From Amycolatopsis oliviviridis (GTDB taxonomy: Bacteria > Actinomycetota > Actinomycetes > Mycobacteriales > Pseudonocardiaceae), in assembly GCF_014654365.1 (NCBI RefSeq), contig NZ_BNAY01000002.1, forward strand, positions 1-64,000: a stretch of 64,000 nucleotides of DNA. Direction: 5' to 3'. The notes under the pieces were generated by a model. That model searched no databases. It was not told where the DNA came from and saw only the letters and a list, made by a program, of their open reading frames with translations. Positions 43,000-53,238 of this stretch are shown here, piece after piece (the first letter of the stretch is position 1; the number at the start of each line of letters is the position of its first letter). Made by a program: the position numbers and the translations under genes.

Positions 43000-43836
43000 G
43001 CCAACCCGGGGCAGCCGTCCGTCGTACTCGGCTCGCGTCCCTACACCGCACCTCGTGCCGCTCCATCACTCCACGCTAGGCCGGTGAGCCGTCCGCGCCT
43101 ATCCACCGACCAGGCACACCTGCGGATCCGTCCGACGGATACCGCCGCATGTTCGGTGGCTGCCACCTGTTTTCGCTGGTCGAGCGCGAGCCAGGCCCAG
43201 TCTCCCCGGTCAGCGAGCGGCCATCGCGGATCGAGCCCGGCACGGTGTACGACTTCGTCCTCAAAGGACTCCAGTGCGCATGGACGCGGAAGCGGATCAG
43301 GGAACACGACTTTCCGATAACGATATCGGCCGGGACCGCGGGCTCCGATCACCTCGAGTTTTTCAACGAGAGGAACCAATCCAGTACGATGAACGGGCGC
43401 GAACCGATATGCCGAGCGCCGGTTCGCGACCCGGTGAGAACCGGATCACGGCGAACCCGTCGGATCATCCCTCCCCGAGGAGATCCGGACGGCACAACCG
43501 GGTGCGGCCTTCCACGGGTCCTGTGCGACGCGTTCGGAATCTGTATCCTCGTTCCGCCGTCCGGCCCAGATCCCGCCACCTCGTGTGGCGGCTTTTCTCC
43601 CGTTGTCACCCGATTGCGGGTCCTCACCCGCGAGGAGAAGCGGGAAGATCCATGCCGGACCGCGACGAAAGAGGATTCGACGAAAAGAATGACTACCGAC
43701 GTCGCCGCGGCGGTCGATTTAACGGATCGCCCGAGCGAGCGACCCTGTTCTCGGCGAATGCGGGCGCCGCCCCAGCCCCTGGCGGACCGCACAGCCCGGG
43801 CCACGCCGGGCGCCCGTCTATACCCCAAGGGGAACC
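43000..43836. other. Stretch without a confident gene
   Basis: No frame here looks like a normal gene of this genome. The most protein-like is a minus-strand frame of 112 codons at 43041-43379 (with GDWAWLALDQRKQV), which has a weak TTG start and lower third-position G+C. A 62-codon plus-strand frame at 43652-43840 overlaps the next gene by ATGA but has a low-complexity product. An intrinsic terminator at 43573-43599 shows that something is transcribed across the middle. Confidence 0.5.
43573..43599 (+). terminator. Isolated intrinsic terminator or attenuator
   Basis: CCGCCAC-CTCGT-GTGGCGG is followed by CTTTTCTC, a classical stem with a T run, unusual in this genome. It lies 246 bases before the response regulator and is not behind any recognised gene, so it may end a small RNA or act as an attenuator in the leader of the next gene. 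Confidence 0.65.
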
Positions 43837-44541
43837 ATGAACCGCGTCACCATGCTCGTAGTAGACGATCAACCCCTCATCAGATACGCGCTCAGCAGCC
43901 TGTTGCGGGATTCGGCGGGGGTGGAGGCGGTGGCCGAAGCCGCGAGTGAGCCGGAAGCGTTGTGGCAGTGCGAAAAGAGCCATCCCGACATGGTCATCAC
44001 CGAACTGTCGATCTGGGGTGAGCCCGCCGGGACCGCGATCTGCCAGTTCGTCAAGGAACGCTTCGAACACGCGACCGTCCTGGTCCTGGCGGGCGACGCC
44101 TCGCCATCGGCCATCGCCATGGCGCTGAACGCGGGTGCGGACAGCTTCGTGCACAAGTCGGCCAGTGGCTGCCAGGTGATGTCGGCGGTACGCTCCACCC
44201 TCGCCGGACAGCGGGTGTGCCTCCAGGCGGGCGGCACCCCGCCGGGAGTCACCGAAACCGTGCAGTACGCGAGCGTGATGACCAGGCGGGAGGAGGAGAT
44301 CCTCACCCTGATCCTCTACCGGTGGTCGAACGACGAGATCGCCGAAGAACTGCACCTCGCGACGCAGACGGTGAAGAACTACGTCAGCCGGATCCTGCAG
44401 AAGCTGGGCTTCGGCAGCAGGCGTGACCTCTTCCGGGAACTGCGCTTCCGGCCGGGCGGCAACCCGCTGCCGCAGCTGGAGACCACTCCGGCCGAAGGCG
44501 AGTTGTTCGCCGCGGATCGGCTCGCCGGGTATCGATGCTAG
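43837..44541 (+). CDS. Orphan LuxR-type response regulator with Glu at the phospho-site
   Basis: A 234-residue regulator. The receiver keeps the acid pair Asp10-Asp11 (VVDDQPLIR) and Lys107 (FVHKSAS), but the phosphoacceptor is Glu56 (MVITELSIWG instead of VVLMDIRMPG) and the switch Thr/Ser is Ala85. Such a receiver cannot be phosphorylated in the usual way and may be fixed in an active-like form. The LuxR helix-turn-helix is WSNDEIAEELHLATQTVKNYVSRIL (part NDEIAEELHLATQTVKNY). AAGGGG precedes the ATG. No kinase is beside it. The next genes code secreted lamin-tail proteins and may be targets. Confidence 0.85.
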   Translation: MNRVTMLVVDDQPLIRYALSSLLRDSAGVEAVAEAASEPEALWQCEKSHPDMVITELSIWGEPAGTAICQFVKERFEHATVLVLAGDASPSAIAMALNAGADSFVHKSASGCQVMSAVRSTLAGQRVCLQAGGTPPGVTETVQYASVMTRREEEILTLILYRWSNDEIAEELHLATQTVKNYVSRILQKLGFGSRRDLFRELRFRPGGNPLPQLETTPAEGELFAADRLAGYRC

Positions 44542-44641
44542 GCCGGGTGAGTGAGCGACGTACCGGAAGTACCAAGACCGGAAAAGGTTCAGTACCCGCC
44601 GTATCCTGTGGCACCGAGATCGTTTTTCTAGCGTTGCAGTC

Positions 44642-45142
44642 ATGACGATGCCAGGTTCCCTGCTCCTGATCCTCGCGCTCGCCGGAACCCCCGCCCCGGA
44701 TACTGTCCGGGCTTCGTCGGTCAAGATCCACGAAGTACTCGGCGGCACGGCCGGCTACATCGATCTGCACAACACCGGTGCCACCACGATCGACATCGGC
44801 GGCTGGTCCGTCCAGTCGTGTTCCGGCGGAGCCATACCCGCCGAACTGGCCTCCCTGCCCGCCGGGAGCGAGATCGCCGCCGGCGATCACTTCCTCATCA
44901 CCGGACAGGGCTTCGGCGGGACCGTCCAGCAGCTGGTCGTCGACGCGATCGTCGGAGACGGCGAGATACTCCTGGACCGGCGCGGAGCCCGGGTCGACAG
45001 CATCGGGTGGGCGCCGTCGTCGCCCTGCCGCGAGAACCAGGCCGCCATCGCGTGCCCCGGTTTCGCTCAGGCAAGGGACGTCCTCAGCCGCGACACCGAC
45101 AACAACAAGGCTGACTTCGACTGCGTGCTCCCACTCGGCTGA
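44642..45142 (+). CDS. Secreted lamin-tail-domain (LTD) protein 1
   Basis: A 166-residue protein with an N-terminal hydrophobic signal (MTMPGSLLLILALAG) and probable cleavage near residue 24. The body is one lamin-tail domain: VKIHEVLGG, GYIDLHNTGATTIDIGGWSVQSC, and IAAGDHFLITGQGF are the Ig-like strand motifs. Bacterial LTDs occur on secreted or surface proteins and are thought to bind or tether. The end DTDNNKADFD is shared with the second LTD protein at 45638, so they are paralogues. Two to three cysteines suggest disulfides. Shine-Dalgarno is weak. Confidence 0.78.
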   Translation: MTMPGSLLLILALAGTPAPDTVRASSVKIHEVLGGTAGYIDLHNTGATTIDIGGWSVQSCSGGAIPAELASLPAGSEIAAGDHFLITGQGFGGTVQQLVVDAIVGDGEILLDRRGARVDSIGWAPSSPCRENQAAIACPGFAQARDVLSRDTDNNKADFDCVLPLG

Positions 45143-45198
45143 GCCATTCGTCAGTCCGGTTTCAATTCCGTGCGCCAGGTACCAAGAAAGGTGCGGTC

Positions 45199-45561
45199 GT
45201 GGCCGCGAACAGCGACCGCGGGGACGCGACCCCGCTGTGCGAACTGTTGGCCGAACAACGAATCTCGAAAGGCTGGTCACAAGGTGATCTGGTCGCGAAG
45301 TTGCATACCCTCTCCGGGAACGACAGCGTGACCCGAGAAGAGATTTCCCGCTGGGAGCGAGGAAAGCGCATCCCCGGACCGTACTGGCGGCAGTGGCTCG
45401 GCGACGTGCTGGACACGTCCAGCCGGGAGCTCGAACGTGCCGCCGCGGTCGCGAGAAGCCGTCGGCGGAAAACACGAACGAGCGACGGTGGACAATTCTC
45501 GAATGACGGGAAAGTACCGAAAAACTGGCCCCTTCCCGACAGCGCTCCGCTCCTCGGATAA
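45199..45561 (+). CDS. XRE-type helix-turn-helix protein
   Basis: A 120-residue protein. Residues 10-75 make an XRE/Cro domain: LAEQRISKGWSQGDLVAKL, then NDSVTREEISRWERGKRIPGPYWRQWL (parts VTREEISRWERGKRIPG). The C-terminal 45 residues are basic, then polar, and lack a known domain. GTG 45199 has AAAGGTG about six bases before it. It sits between two genes for paralogous secreted LTD proteins and may control them; the product of the same strand and close spacing (56 and 76 bases) supports a unit. Confidence 0.82.
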   Translation: MAANSDRGDATPLCELLAEQRISKGWSQGDLVAKLHTLSGNDSVTREEISRWERGKRIPGPYWRQWLGDVLDTSSRELERAAAVARSRRRKTRTSDGGQFSNDGKVPKNWPLPDSAPLLG

Positions 45562-45637
45562 TTATTCAGGTCGGCGCCGGACGAAAGAATTCCGGTCCGA
45601 CACAAATCCCCGACAATCAAGTTGAGAGGAAACTCCC

Positions 45638-46267
45638 GTGCGACGAATTCTGGGCGCTTCGGCGGTATTTGCGATTCTGGCGATGGGTATGGCGGGTGGC
45701 GTCGCGAACGCCGCCGGTGAGACCGAGGGCACCGAGGTCGCGCCGCTCGTCTCGTCCACCGTGGTCGTCAACGAGGTTTCGACCCGCGGCATCAACGGCC
45801 AGCTCGACGAGTTCATCGAGCTGCGCAACGTCTCGAACCAGGCGCTGGACATCAGCGGTTACCAGGTCCGCATCTGGTCGCCGGCGGGCCAGACGTTCGA
45901 GACGGTCGTCGTCCCCGCCGGCACCGTCCTGGCGCCGAGGAACAACCCCGGCCAGTACCTCGTGCTGACTGGGCAGAACTTCAGCGGCACCATCCTCGAC
46001 CAGACGAACGTCCTCCCGATCAACCTGGCCAACGCCGAGGGCATCCCGACCGCCGGTGGCGTCACGGTGCACAACCTGGCCGCCACGAGGCTCGACGGTG
46101 TCGGCTTCAGCAACACGGTCACGCAGGCGCGTGAAGGCCAGGCCGCGATCCCGGAGAGCGCTGCCACCGACCAGCTCAACGCGTCGAACACTCGCAACAT
46201 CCTGAGCACCGACACCGACAACAACCGGGTGGACTTCTCGCTGCAGCTGCGCAGCGCGGGTCAGTAA
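45638..46267 (+). CDS. Secreted lamin-tail-domain (LTD) protein 2
   Basis: A 209-residue protein with a signal peptide (RRILGASAVFAILAMGMAGG, cleavage after ANA near residue 25). The LTD core is VVVNEVSTRG, DEFIELRNVSNQALDISGYQV and GQYLVLTGQNFSG. The second half REGQAAIPE and LSTDTDNNRVDF matches LTD protein 1 (RENQAAI, LSRDTDNNKADF), showing a common origin. No cysteine and no anchor were seen. GTG 45638 has GAGGA seven to eight bases before it. A terminator follows at 46288. Confidence 0.82.
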   Translation: MRRILGASAVFAILAMGMAGGVANAAGETEGTEVAPLVSSTVVVNEVSTRGINGQLDEFIELRNVSNQALDISGYQVRIWSPAGQTFETVVVPAGTVLAPRNNPGQYLVLTGQNFSGTILDQTNVLPINLANAEGIPTAGGVTVHNLAATRLDGVGFSNTVTQAREGQAAIPESAATDQLNASNTRNILSTDTDNNRVDFSLQLRSAGQ

Positions 46268-46287
46268 GACCGACCCTTCTCGACCGG

Positions 46288-46314
46288 GCCCGGGCCGCCG
46301 TCGGCGGTCCGGGC
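46288..46314 (+). terminator. Terminator after LTD protein 2
   Basis: GCCCGGGCCGCC-GTC-GGCGGTCCGGGC is a twelve-pair stem with one G-U pair, followed by TCTTCC, 21 bases after the stop. Confidence 0.65.
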
Positions 46315-46462
46315 TCTTCCATGGCGGGATCTCGCCAACGGCGACTTACCGCCAACGAGAATTGTGTTCATCCGGGAACTCCTGCCTCATCCTCGGGAAA
46401 ATCCATTTTCGCGGCGGCCGTGCCCACGGCCGCTTCTCACTATCCGAGGAGAGTGAGGCTCG

Positions 46463-49400
46463 ATGTACCTCCGTTCCCCTCACGTGACAAGACGCCCATG
46501 GCACCCGTTGGCGGTTCTGGCGGCCTCCGCGCTGGTCGCTCTCTCACCGCTACCGGTGACCGCGACCGCCGCGACAGCCACCGAATCCAGACCCGCCCCA
46601 GCCCCCGCCGCCGGACAGCCGGACATCCACCGGGTCACCTTGCTCACCGGCGACGTGGTGACCTACGAACGAGACGGCGCCGGGCACGACACCGCGCAGG
46701 TCGAACCGGCGGTGCGGCCGGACCGGCCGAGCCCCGCGTTCCAGATCACGACCACGGCCGAAGGCCTGATGGTGTATCCATCGGACGTGCTTCCGTTCGT
46801 CGGCAAGGGATTGCTGGGACGGGAGCTGTTCAACGTCACCACGCTCGTCGGAGACCGGCGTGACGACGCGGCAAGCACCACGATTCCGGTCATCGTACGG
46901 TACGGCGACCGATCAGGTCTGTCCGTCCAATCCTTGGACATGAAGGCGAAGTCGCTCCCGCAGACCCAGCGACTCACCCCGCTCGTCACGGCCAACGGAG
47001 TGGGCGTCCAGGTCAAGAAGGCGGGGGCGGGCGAGTTCTGGCGTTCGCTCGCCGCGTTCGATCCGAGCGGAAAACCCGTGCTGAACCAAGGCATTTCCCA
47101 GGTCCGCCTGGACAGGAAGGTCCGGGTGGCGCTCGACAAGAGCACCGCGCAGGTCGGTGCGCCGTCGGCGTGGAAGAGCGGCTGGACCGGGAAGGGAACC
47201 ACGGTCGCGGTGATCGACACCGGGATCGACGAGAAACATCCAGACCTGGCAGGCAAGACGATCTCCTCGGCTGACTTCAGCGGGGAAGGCGACGTCGTGG
47301 ACCGCCACGGCCACGGTACCCACTGCGCGTCGATCATCGCCGGTACGGGTGCGGCTTCGGGTGGCCGGTACAAGGGCGTGGCACCGGACGCGAACCTGAT
47401 GGTGGCCAAGGTTTTCGATGCCTCCGGCGAGGGCGACACCGCACAGGTCATGGCAGCGATCGACTGGGCCGTCGCGCAGGGCGCGAAGATCCTGAGCCTC
47501 AGCCTCGGCGCCGGCGTCACCGACGGAGCCGACCCGTTGAGCGAACAGATCGACACGTATTCGGCGAAGTCCGGCACGCTGTTCGTGGTCGCGGCAGGGA
47601 ACTCCGGGCCGGGCGACCGAACCGTCACGACGCCGGGGGCGGCGACGTCCGCACTCACCGTCGGGGCGGTCGACAGGGACAACAAGCTCGCCTGGTTCAG
47701 CAGCCGCGGCCCGCGGCTGCGGGACGCCTCGGTCAAGCCGGAGATCACCGCGCCGGGCGTCGGGATCGTCGCCGCCCGGGCCGCGGAGGGGTCGATGGGC
47801 GAGCCGGTCGACGACAACTACACCGCGGCGTCGGGCACTTCGATGGCGACTCCGCACGTCGCGGGCGCCGCGGCGATCCTGCTTCAGCAGCAGCCAGGGC
47901 TTACCGGCCAGGCACTGAAGAACACGCTAGTCACCACGGCCAAGGACGTCGGCCTTCGGTGGTACGAGCAGGGAGCCGGACTCCTCGACGTCGCACGGGC
48001 CGTTTCGCAGAAGGCGACCGGCACCGCGGTCGCGAACTTCGGCCGTAACGAGCGGACGACGAACAGCGCGGTGCAGGCCGTACGGCAGCTTTCCTACACC
48101 AACGCCGGGGACCAGCCGCTGAACCTGAACCTGAACCTCGCCGTGCAGCCGTGGGACGGCGCGGCGAAGCCGACCACAGGGATGCGCCTGGCGAAGACGA
48201 ACCTTTCGATCCCACCGAAGTCGAGCACCACCGTCGACCTCTCCGTGAACCCGAGCGAAGGGGTGGCGGGCGTCTATGGCGGCGTGGTGGTGGCCACGAC
48301 CGCGAACGGGAACTCCGTACGGACGCCTGTGAGCACCTACAACGCGGCCGAACTGTTCCCGGTGACGGTCCGGGTCCGGGATTCGGCCGGCGGGCCGGCT
48401 CAGCTCGCTTCGGCCCAGCTGATCGACGACTCGGGCGGAGCGGGTAACCGCAACGACCCGTTCCTCGACCAGCTCAGCCAGCAGATCGGCCTGGTCGACG
48501 GAATCGGCCGGGTGCTCGTGCCCGCCGGGCGTTACTCGGCACTCGGCTGGGTGATGGAACGCGGTCTGGCAGTGCGCCGTTATTCCGCGATGAGCACGGC
48601 CCAGGTCGCGGTCAAGGGTCCGGCCGAGATCGAGCTGAACGCGGCGAGCGCCGTCCCGGCGGGACTGGTCACGCCCACCCCCACCGATCTGCGGGACCGG
48701 ACGGTGATGCTGCGGCGCGTGATCCCCGGCGGAGCGGGTGTGAACGGCTACATCGGCGAAGCCGGACTGTCCGGAGGATCGGGCTGGGAGGTGCGTGTGA
48801 CACCCGCGGCCGCTACGTCGGCAGGTGCGATTTCGTTGCAGGACAGCGCGACGCTGACCCAGACCGCGGCCGAGATGCAGGTCGTCGGCAGCGGCTCGAA
48901 GGTGCTGAATCCCGCGTACGACGTGCCGACGTTGACGGCGAAGTCGCCCGGTGAACGAACGCTGCCGGTCGTGTTCGGCGGCGCGGGTGGCGCGAGTGAT
49001 CTCGCCGGTCTCGACGCCCGTGGAAAGGCCGTCCTGGTGCGGATTCCGGTCCCTGCCGGGTCGCCGGACCCGGTGGGCGCCGTCTCCACCGGTATCGCGA
49101 ACGCCGCCCGCACGGTGGCCGGCGCAGGTGCTGCGGCGATGATCCCCTACGCCGGTTCACCGGGCTCGCTCAGCGTTCCGGGCCTCAGCAGTGCGGTGAT
49201 ACCGACCCTGTCCCTCGGCTGGGACGAAGGAGAGGCGCTGCGGACCGCGGGCGCGGTTTCGGTGCGCTTGCTGGTGCGCGCGGCTCCCGACGTGCTGTAC
49301 AACCTCAGTTACCTCGATCCCAACGGAGTGTCGAAGGATCTCGTCCGGCGTGTCGACCAGAGTTCGCTGGTCGCCACGAAGACCAGATACCATGCCGAAA

Positions 49401-50524
49401 AACCGGGACTGACCGGACAGAAGGCCTGGTACGCCTTCCCGACCGGCCTGTGGAAGACACAGGCGGTGCAGGGCACGAAGATCCCGGTGCCGGGCACGTG
49501 GACGGAGTACACCGGCCCGGCGAACGACCGGCTGGTCTGGAAACGGGTGGTCACCCTTTCCGGCACCGACACCGCGGGCCGTCGCGCCGCACTGAGCATG
49601 AACGCGCAGAACATCTACCGCGCGGGCGAGCGGTCGCGGCCGGACGAGTACTGGTTCCGCGCACCACAGCACAGCGGGTCGGTGGAACTGCCCAACGACC
49701 ATCCGGCTCGTTACCCGGCGACGGCCAACGGCTGGACGGTGCTGTGTTCGATGTGCCGTGGCGGCATGGATCCTGATCTGTTCATTCCCGCGGCGCAGTG
49801 GATGGACGGCACGGCCGGTGCCGGTTCGGGCGGGCACTACTCGAATCCCTACGAGAACGCGAAGTACTTCGCGACGACCACGGCGCGGCTGTACCGGGAC
49901 GGGGTCGAGATCCCACGGTCCAATATGGACGACCCATTCGCGTTCGTCCCGGAGTTCCGGCTGGCGCCGACCCCTGCCACCTACCGGCTGGACGTGACCG
50001 ACGCGATGCCCGGCCAGGCACACATCGGAGCCCCGAACGGAGTGCTGTTCCAGAACGCCCCACGGACCGACACGTCGTGGACGTTCACCTCGGCACGATC
50101 CACCGCCACGGCACCACCCGGGTTCTCCTGCTACATCTCGGGCAGTGCGTGTTCCTTCCAGCCGCTCATCCAGCTGGACCCACGGATACCGCTGGATCTC
50201 GGCAGCCGGGCGCCTGCCGGACGTCCGTTCACCTTCGACGTGTTCGCCGGCTCTCACAGTGGCGCACGCGGCGGCGGGCCGGTGACCCAGCTGAAGGTCT
50301 CCGCGTCGACGGACGGCGGGCGCACCTGGACGGCGGCGACCGTCCGGCCGAACGGGACCGGGTTGTGGTCGACGACGGTGGATCACCCGCAGCTCGCGTC
50401 GACCGACGGGTTCGTCTGGCTGCGTTCGGAAGCACGGGACAGTTCCGGCAACACGGTGACGCAGACGGTCCAGCGGGCCTACGCGCTCACGGACGTGGCG
50501 AAGGTGAGCCCTCGCGTTCGATGA
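46463..50524 (+). CDS. Large secreted S8 subtilisin-family serine peptidase
   Basis: A 1353-residue exported protease. A signal peptide covers about residues 1-38 and a propeptide follows to about 230. The peptidase domain holds Asp in TVAVIDTGIDEKHPDL (near 252), His in RHGHGTHCASIIAG (near 283), the oxyanion Asn in VVAAGNSGPG and Ser in AASGTSMATPHVAGAAAIL (near 460). The remaining 850 residues are beta-rich accessory domains, including a probable PA-like insert (GKAVLVRIPVPAG) and Ig-like folds. The long C-terminal part is usual in actinomycete extracellular S8 enzymes. GGAGAGTGAGG precedes ATG 46463. Its end overlaps the convergent regulator by 38 bases. Confidence 0.92.
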   Translation: MYLRSPHVTRRPWHPLAVLAASALVALSPLPVTATAATATESRPAPAPAAGQPDIHRVTLLTGDVVTYERDGAGHDTAQVEPAVRPDRPSPAFQITTTAEGLMVYPSDVLPFVGKGLLGRELFNVTTLVGDRRDDAASTTIPVIVRYGDRSGLSVQSLDMKAKSLPQTQRLTPLVTANGVGVQVKKAGAGEFWRSLAAFDPSGKPVLNQGISQVRLDRKVRVALDKSTAQVGAPSAWKSGWTGKGTTVAVIDTGIDEKHPDLAGKTISSADFSGEGDVVDRHGHGTHCASIIAGTGAASGGRYKGVAPDANLMVAKVFDASGEGDTAQVMAAIDWAVAQGAKILSLSLGAGVTDGADPLSEQIDTYSAKSGTLFVVAAGNSGPGDRTVTTPGAATSALTVGAVDRDNKLAWFSSRGPRLRDASVKPEITAPGVGIVAARAAEGSMGEPVDDNYTAASGTSMATPHVAGAAAILLQQQPGLTGQALKNTLVTTAKDVGLRWYEQGAGLLDVARAVSQKATGTAVANFGRNERTTNSAVQAVRQLSYTNAGDQPLNLNLNLAVQPWDGAAKPTTGMRLAKTNLSIPPKSSTTVDLSVNPSEGVAGVYGGVVVATTANGNSVRTPVSTYNAAELFPVTVRVRDSAGGPAQLASAQLIDDSGGAGNRNDPFLDQLSQQIGLVDGIGRVLVPAGRYSALGWVMERGLAVRRYSAMSTAQVAVKGPAEIELNAASAVPAGLVTPTPTDLRDRTVMLRRVIPGGAGVNGYIGEAGLSGGSGWEVRVTPAAATSAGAISLQDSATLTQTAAEMQVVGSGSKVLNPAYDVPTLTAKSPGERTLPVVFGGAGGASDLAGLDARGKAVLVRIPVPAGSPDPVGAVSTGIANAARTVAGAGAAAMIPYAGSPGSLSVPGLSSAVIPTLSLGWDEGEALRTAGAVSVRLLVRAAPDVLYNLSYLDPNGVSKDLVRRVDQSSLVATKTRYHAEKPGLTGQKAWYAFPTGLWKTQAVQGTKIPVPGTWTEYTGPANDRLVWKRVVTLSGTDTAGRRAALSMNAQNIYRAGERSRPDEYWFRAPQHSGSVELPNDHPARYPATANGWTVLCSMCRGGMDPDLFIPAAQWMDGTAGAGSGGHYSNPYENAKYFATTTARLYRDGVEIPRSNMDDPFAFVPEFRLAPTPATYRLDVTDAMPGQAHIGAPNGVLFQNAPRTDTSWTFTSARSTATAPPGFSCYISGSACSFQPLIQLDPRIPLDLGSRAPAGRPFTFDVFAGSHSGARGGGPVTQLKVSASTDGGRTWTAATVRPNGTGLWSTTVDHPQLASTDGFVWLRSEARDSSGNTVTQTVQRAYALTDVAKVSPRVR

Positions 50525-51524
50525 CGTCCTCCTCGTCACGCGCGGGTTGGGTCCCCGGCAAGGTGATCCAACCCCGCGTGGCGACCTGGAGTCCGGCCTG
50601 GAACCGGGTGGTCGCGCCGAGTGCGGTCATGAGATCGCGGAGGCGTCGCTGGAACGTCCGGTAGCTCATGCCGAGCTGCTTGGCGATACTCCGGTCGGGC
50701 AATCCGGTGGTGAGCAAGGCGAGCAGGCGGGCGTCGTCAGAGGGCGCGACGTCCGCCAGTTCGGCCGAGCCGGGCAGGCGCAGCGGAAGCCCGCTCTGCC
50801 AAAGGAAAGCGAAGACCGCGCTGAGCGCGTCGAGGAGTGCGCACTGGTGGATCACCAGTGCCGTGCCGACGTCGGGGAGATCGGACCGCAGCGGCACCAG
50901 CCCGACCCGATGGTCGACCACGATCATCTTCAGCGGGGCGCTGGTGACCACGCGGGCCTCCTCGCCGAGGGCGAGCCCCGCCTCGAGGTCGGACGACAGG
51001 TCGTGCATTTCCAGCGCGCTGCGCTCGTAAACCCCGCGAAACCGCACACCCCGGCCGAGGAGATCGCGTTCGGCCGGATGCAGCACGCTCGGTGTCTGCG
51101 CGTAAGGCGGTTTGTCGACGAAATCGACCTGCTGTTCGGCCGACCGCAGCAACTGATCGGCCCGATCGGCGATGAGCGCGTTCCCGTGGATCACCTCGAT
51201 GAGGTCGACCGGGCGTTCACCGGACGTCGCCCGGTACCGATCGCGCAACCTGTCGGCGATCAACCGCGCGCTGGCGAGTTCCTGTTCCTTCCGCCGGATC
51301 ATCGCCTCCAGCGCGATCTCCGGCCGCACCGCCGAATAGGTCTCCGCCGAACCGGGAAGCCTGGTGAGCAAACCTTTTTCGGCCAGCACGTGCAGCACCC
51401 GGAGCAGCCGCTGTTTGGGCAACCCGGTTCTCCGCCGGATCTCGGCAAGGTTCATCGAACCGGTGCCTGCGAAGGCATCGTAGACGTCGACGTCGATTTC
51501 GCTCAGGCCGATGATGTCCAGCAA
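50487..51524 (-). CDS. TrmB-like/LuxR-type transcriptional regulator
   Basis: A 345-residue regulator. The N-terminus is a TrmB-like winged helix (LSEIDVDVYDAFAGTGSMNLAEIRRRTGLPKQRLLRVLHVLAEKGLL in parts: MNLAEIRRRTGLPKQRLLRVL), and the C-terminus a LuxR-like helix-turn-helix (LLALLTTGLPDRSIAKQLGM, then SYRTFQRRLRDLMTALGA). This two-ended layout is typical of an actinomycete family often near secreted proteases or natural-product genes. TTG 51524 is preferred because GGGAG lies seven bases before it and the conserved part begins there. It converges on the subtilisin gene, overlapping it by 38 bases. Confidence 0.83.
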   Translation of the reverse strand: MLDIIGLSEIDVDVYDAFAGTGSMNLAEIRRRTGLPKQRLLRVLHVLAEKGLLTRLPGSAETYSAVRPEIALEAMIRRKEQELASARLIADRLRDRYRATSGERPVDLIEVIHGNALIADRADQLLRSAEQQVDFVDKPPYAQTPSVLHPAERDLLGRGVRFRGVYERSALEMHDLSSDLEAGLALGEEARVVTSAPLKMIVVDHRVGLVPLRSDLPDVGTALVIHQCALLDALSAVFAFLWQSGLPLRLPGSAELADVAPSDDARLLALLTTGLPDRSIAKQLGMSYRTFQRRLRDLMTALGATTRFQAGLQVATRGWITLPGTQPARDEEDVIEREGSPSPRP

Positions 51525-51660
51525 AGTTCTTCTCCCGCTGCGGCCGCGGTCGCTTTCGCCCGACCTTACCGCTGGACTTCGGCGGGCAAAAGAGAGCGCA
51601 CTCGATCGCCGCGTTCGCCGATTCGCACCTTTCCCAACCATCCACTGTGGACGGACGCCG

Positions 51661-51716
51661 GTCCGCGAAGGCCTCCTTGAGGGAACCCAGAGTCTCTCAA
51701 GGAAGCCTTCACGGAC
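51661..51716. repeat. Degenerate hairpin repeat, CTCCTTGAGGGAC class
   Basis: A copy of the 9308-9362 element with about four changes spread over both arms and an extra A near the loop. It lies upstream of enolase and is the most eroded copy of this class. Confidence 0.8.
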
Positions 51717-51751
51717 ATGGCCCCCGACAGGGTTCGGGATCGATTCAGTGA

Positions 51752-53101
<1,350 letters not shown>

Positions 53102-53111
53102 CCGGTCCGGC

Positions 53112-53145
53112 CGCGGGAAGGTGGCGAGCGGGCCACCTTCCCGCG
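53112..53145 (+). terminator. Terminator after enolase
   Basis: CGCGGGAAGGTGGC is perfectly inverted after a six-base loop, starting eleven bases after the stop codon. Confidence 0.7.
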
Positions 53146-53238
53146 TCCGGTGATCCGTCACCGATTCGCTGGTACCCGGGCGACGGCACTGCTGGCACGC
53201 TGGGATCACTTCCCTTCCCCGAGAAAGGATGATCCCCG

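Noticed and set aside
43041..43379. 112-codon minus-strand ORF
   Set aside because: The make-up is partly protein-like, but the TTG start lacks a ribosome site, third-position G+C is low and no family was recognised.
43652..43840. 62-codon ORF coupled by ATGA to the response regulator
   Set aside because: The product is Arg/Gly/Pro-rich with no domain, and the regulator has its own AAGGGG site; the overlap may be chance.
41045..43840. A full lasso-peptide cluster around the leader-like peptide
   Set aside because: No B-type protease, asparagine-synthetase-like cyclase, RRE or dedicated exporter was seen on either side.
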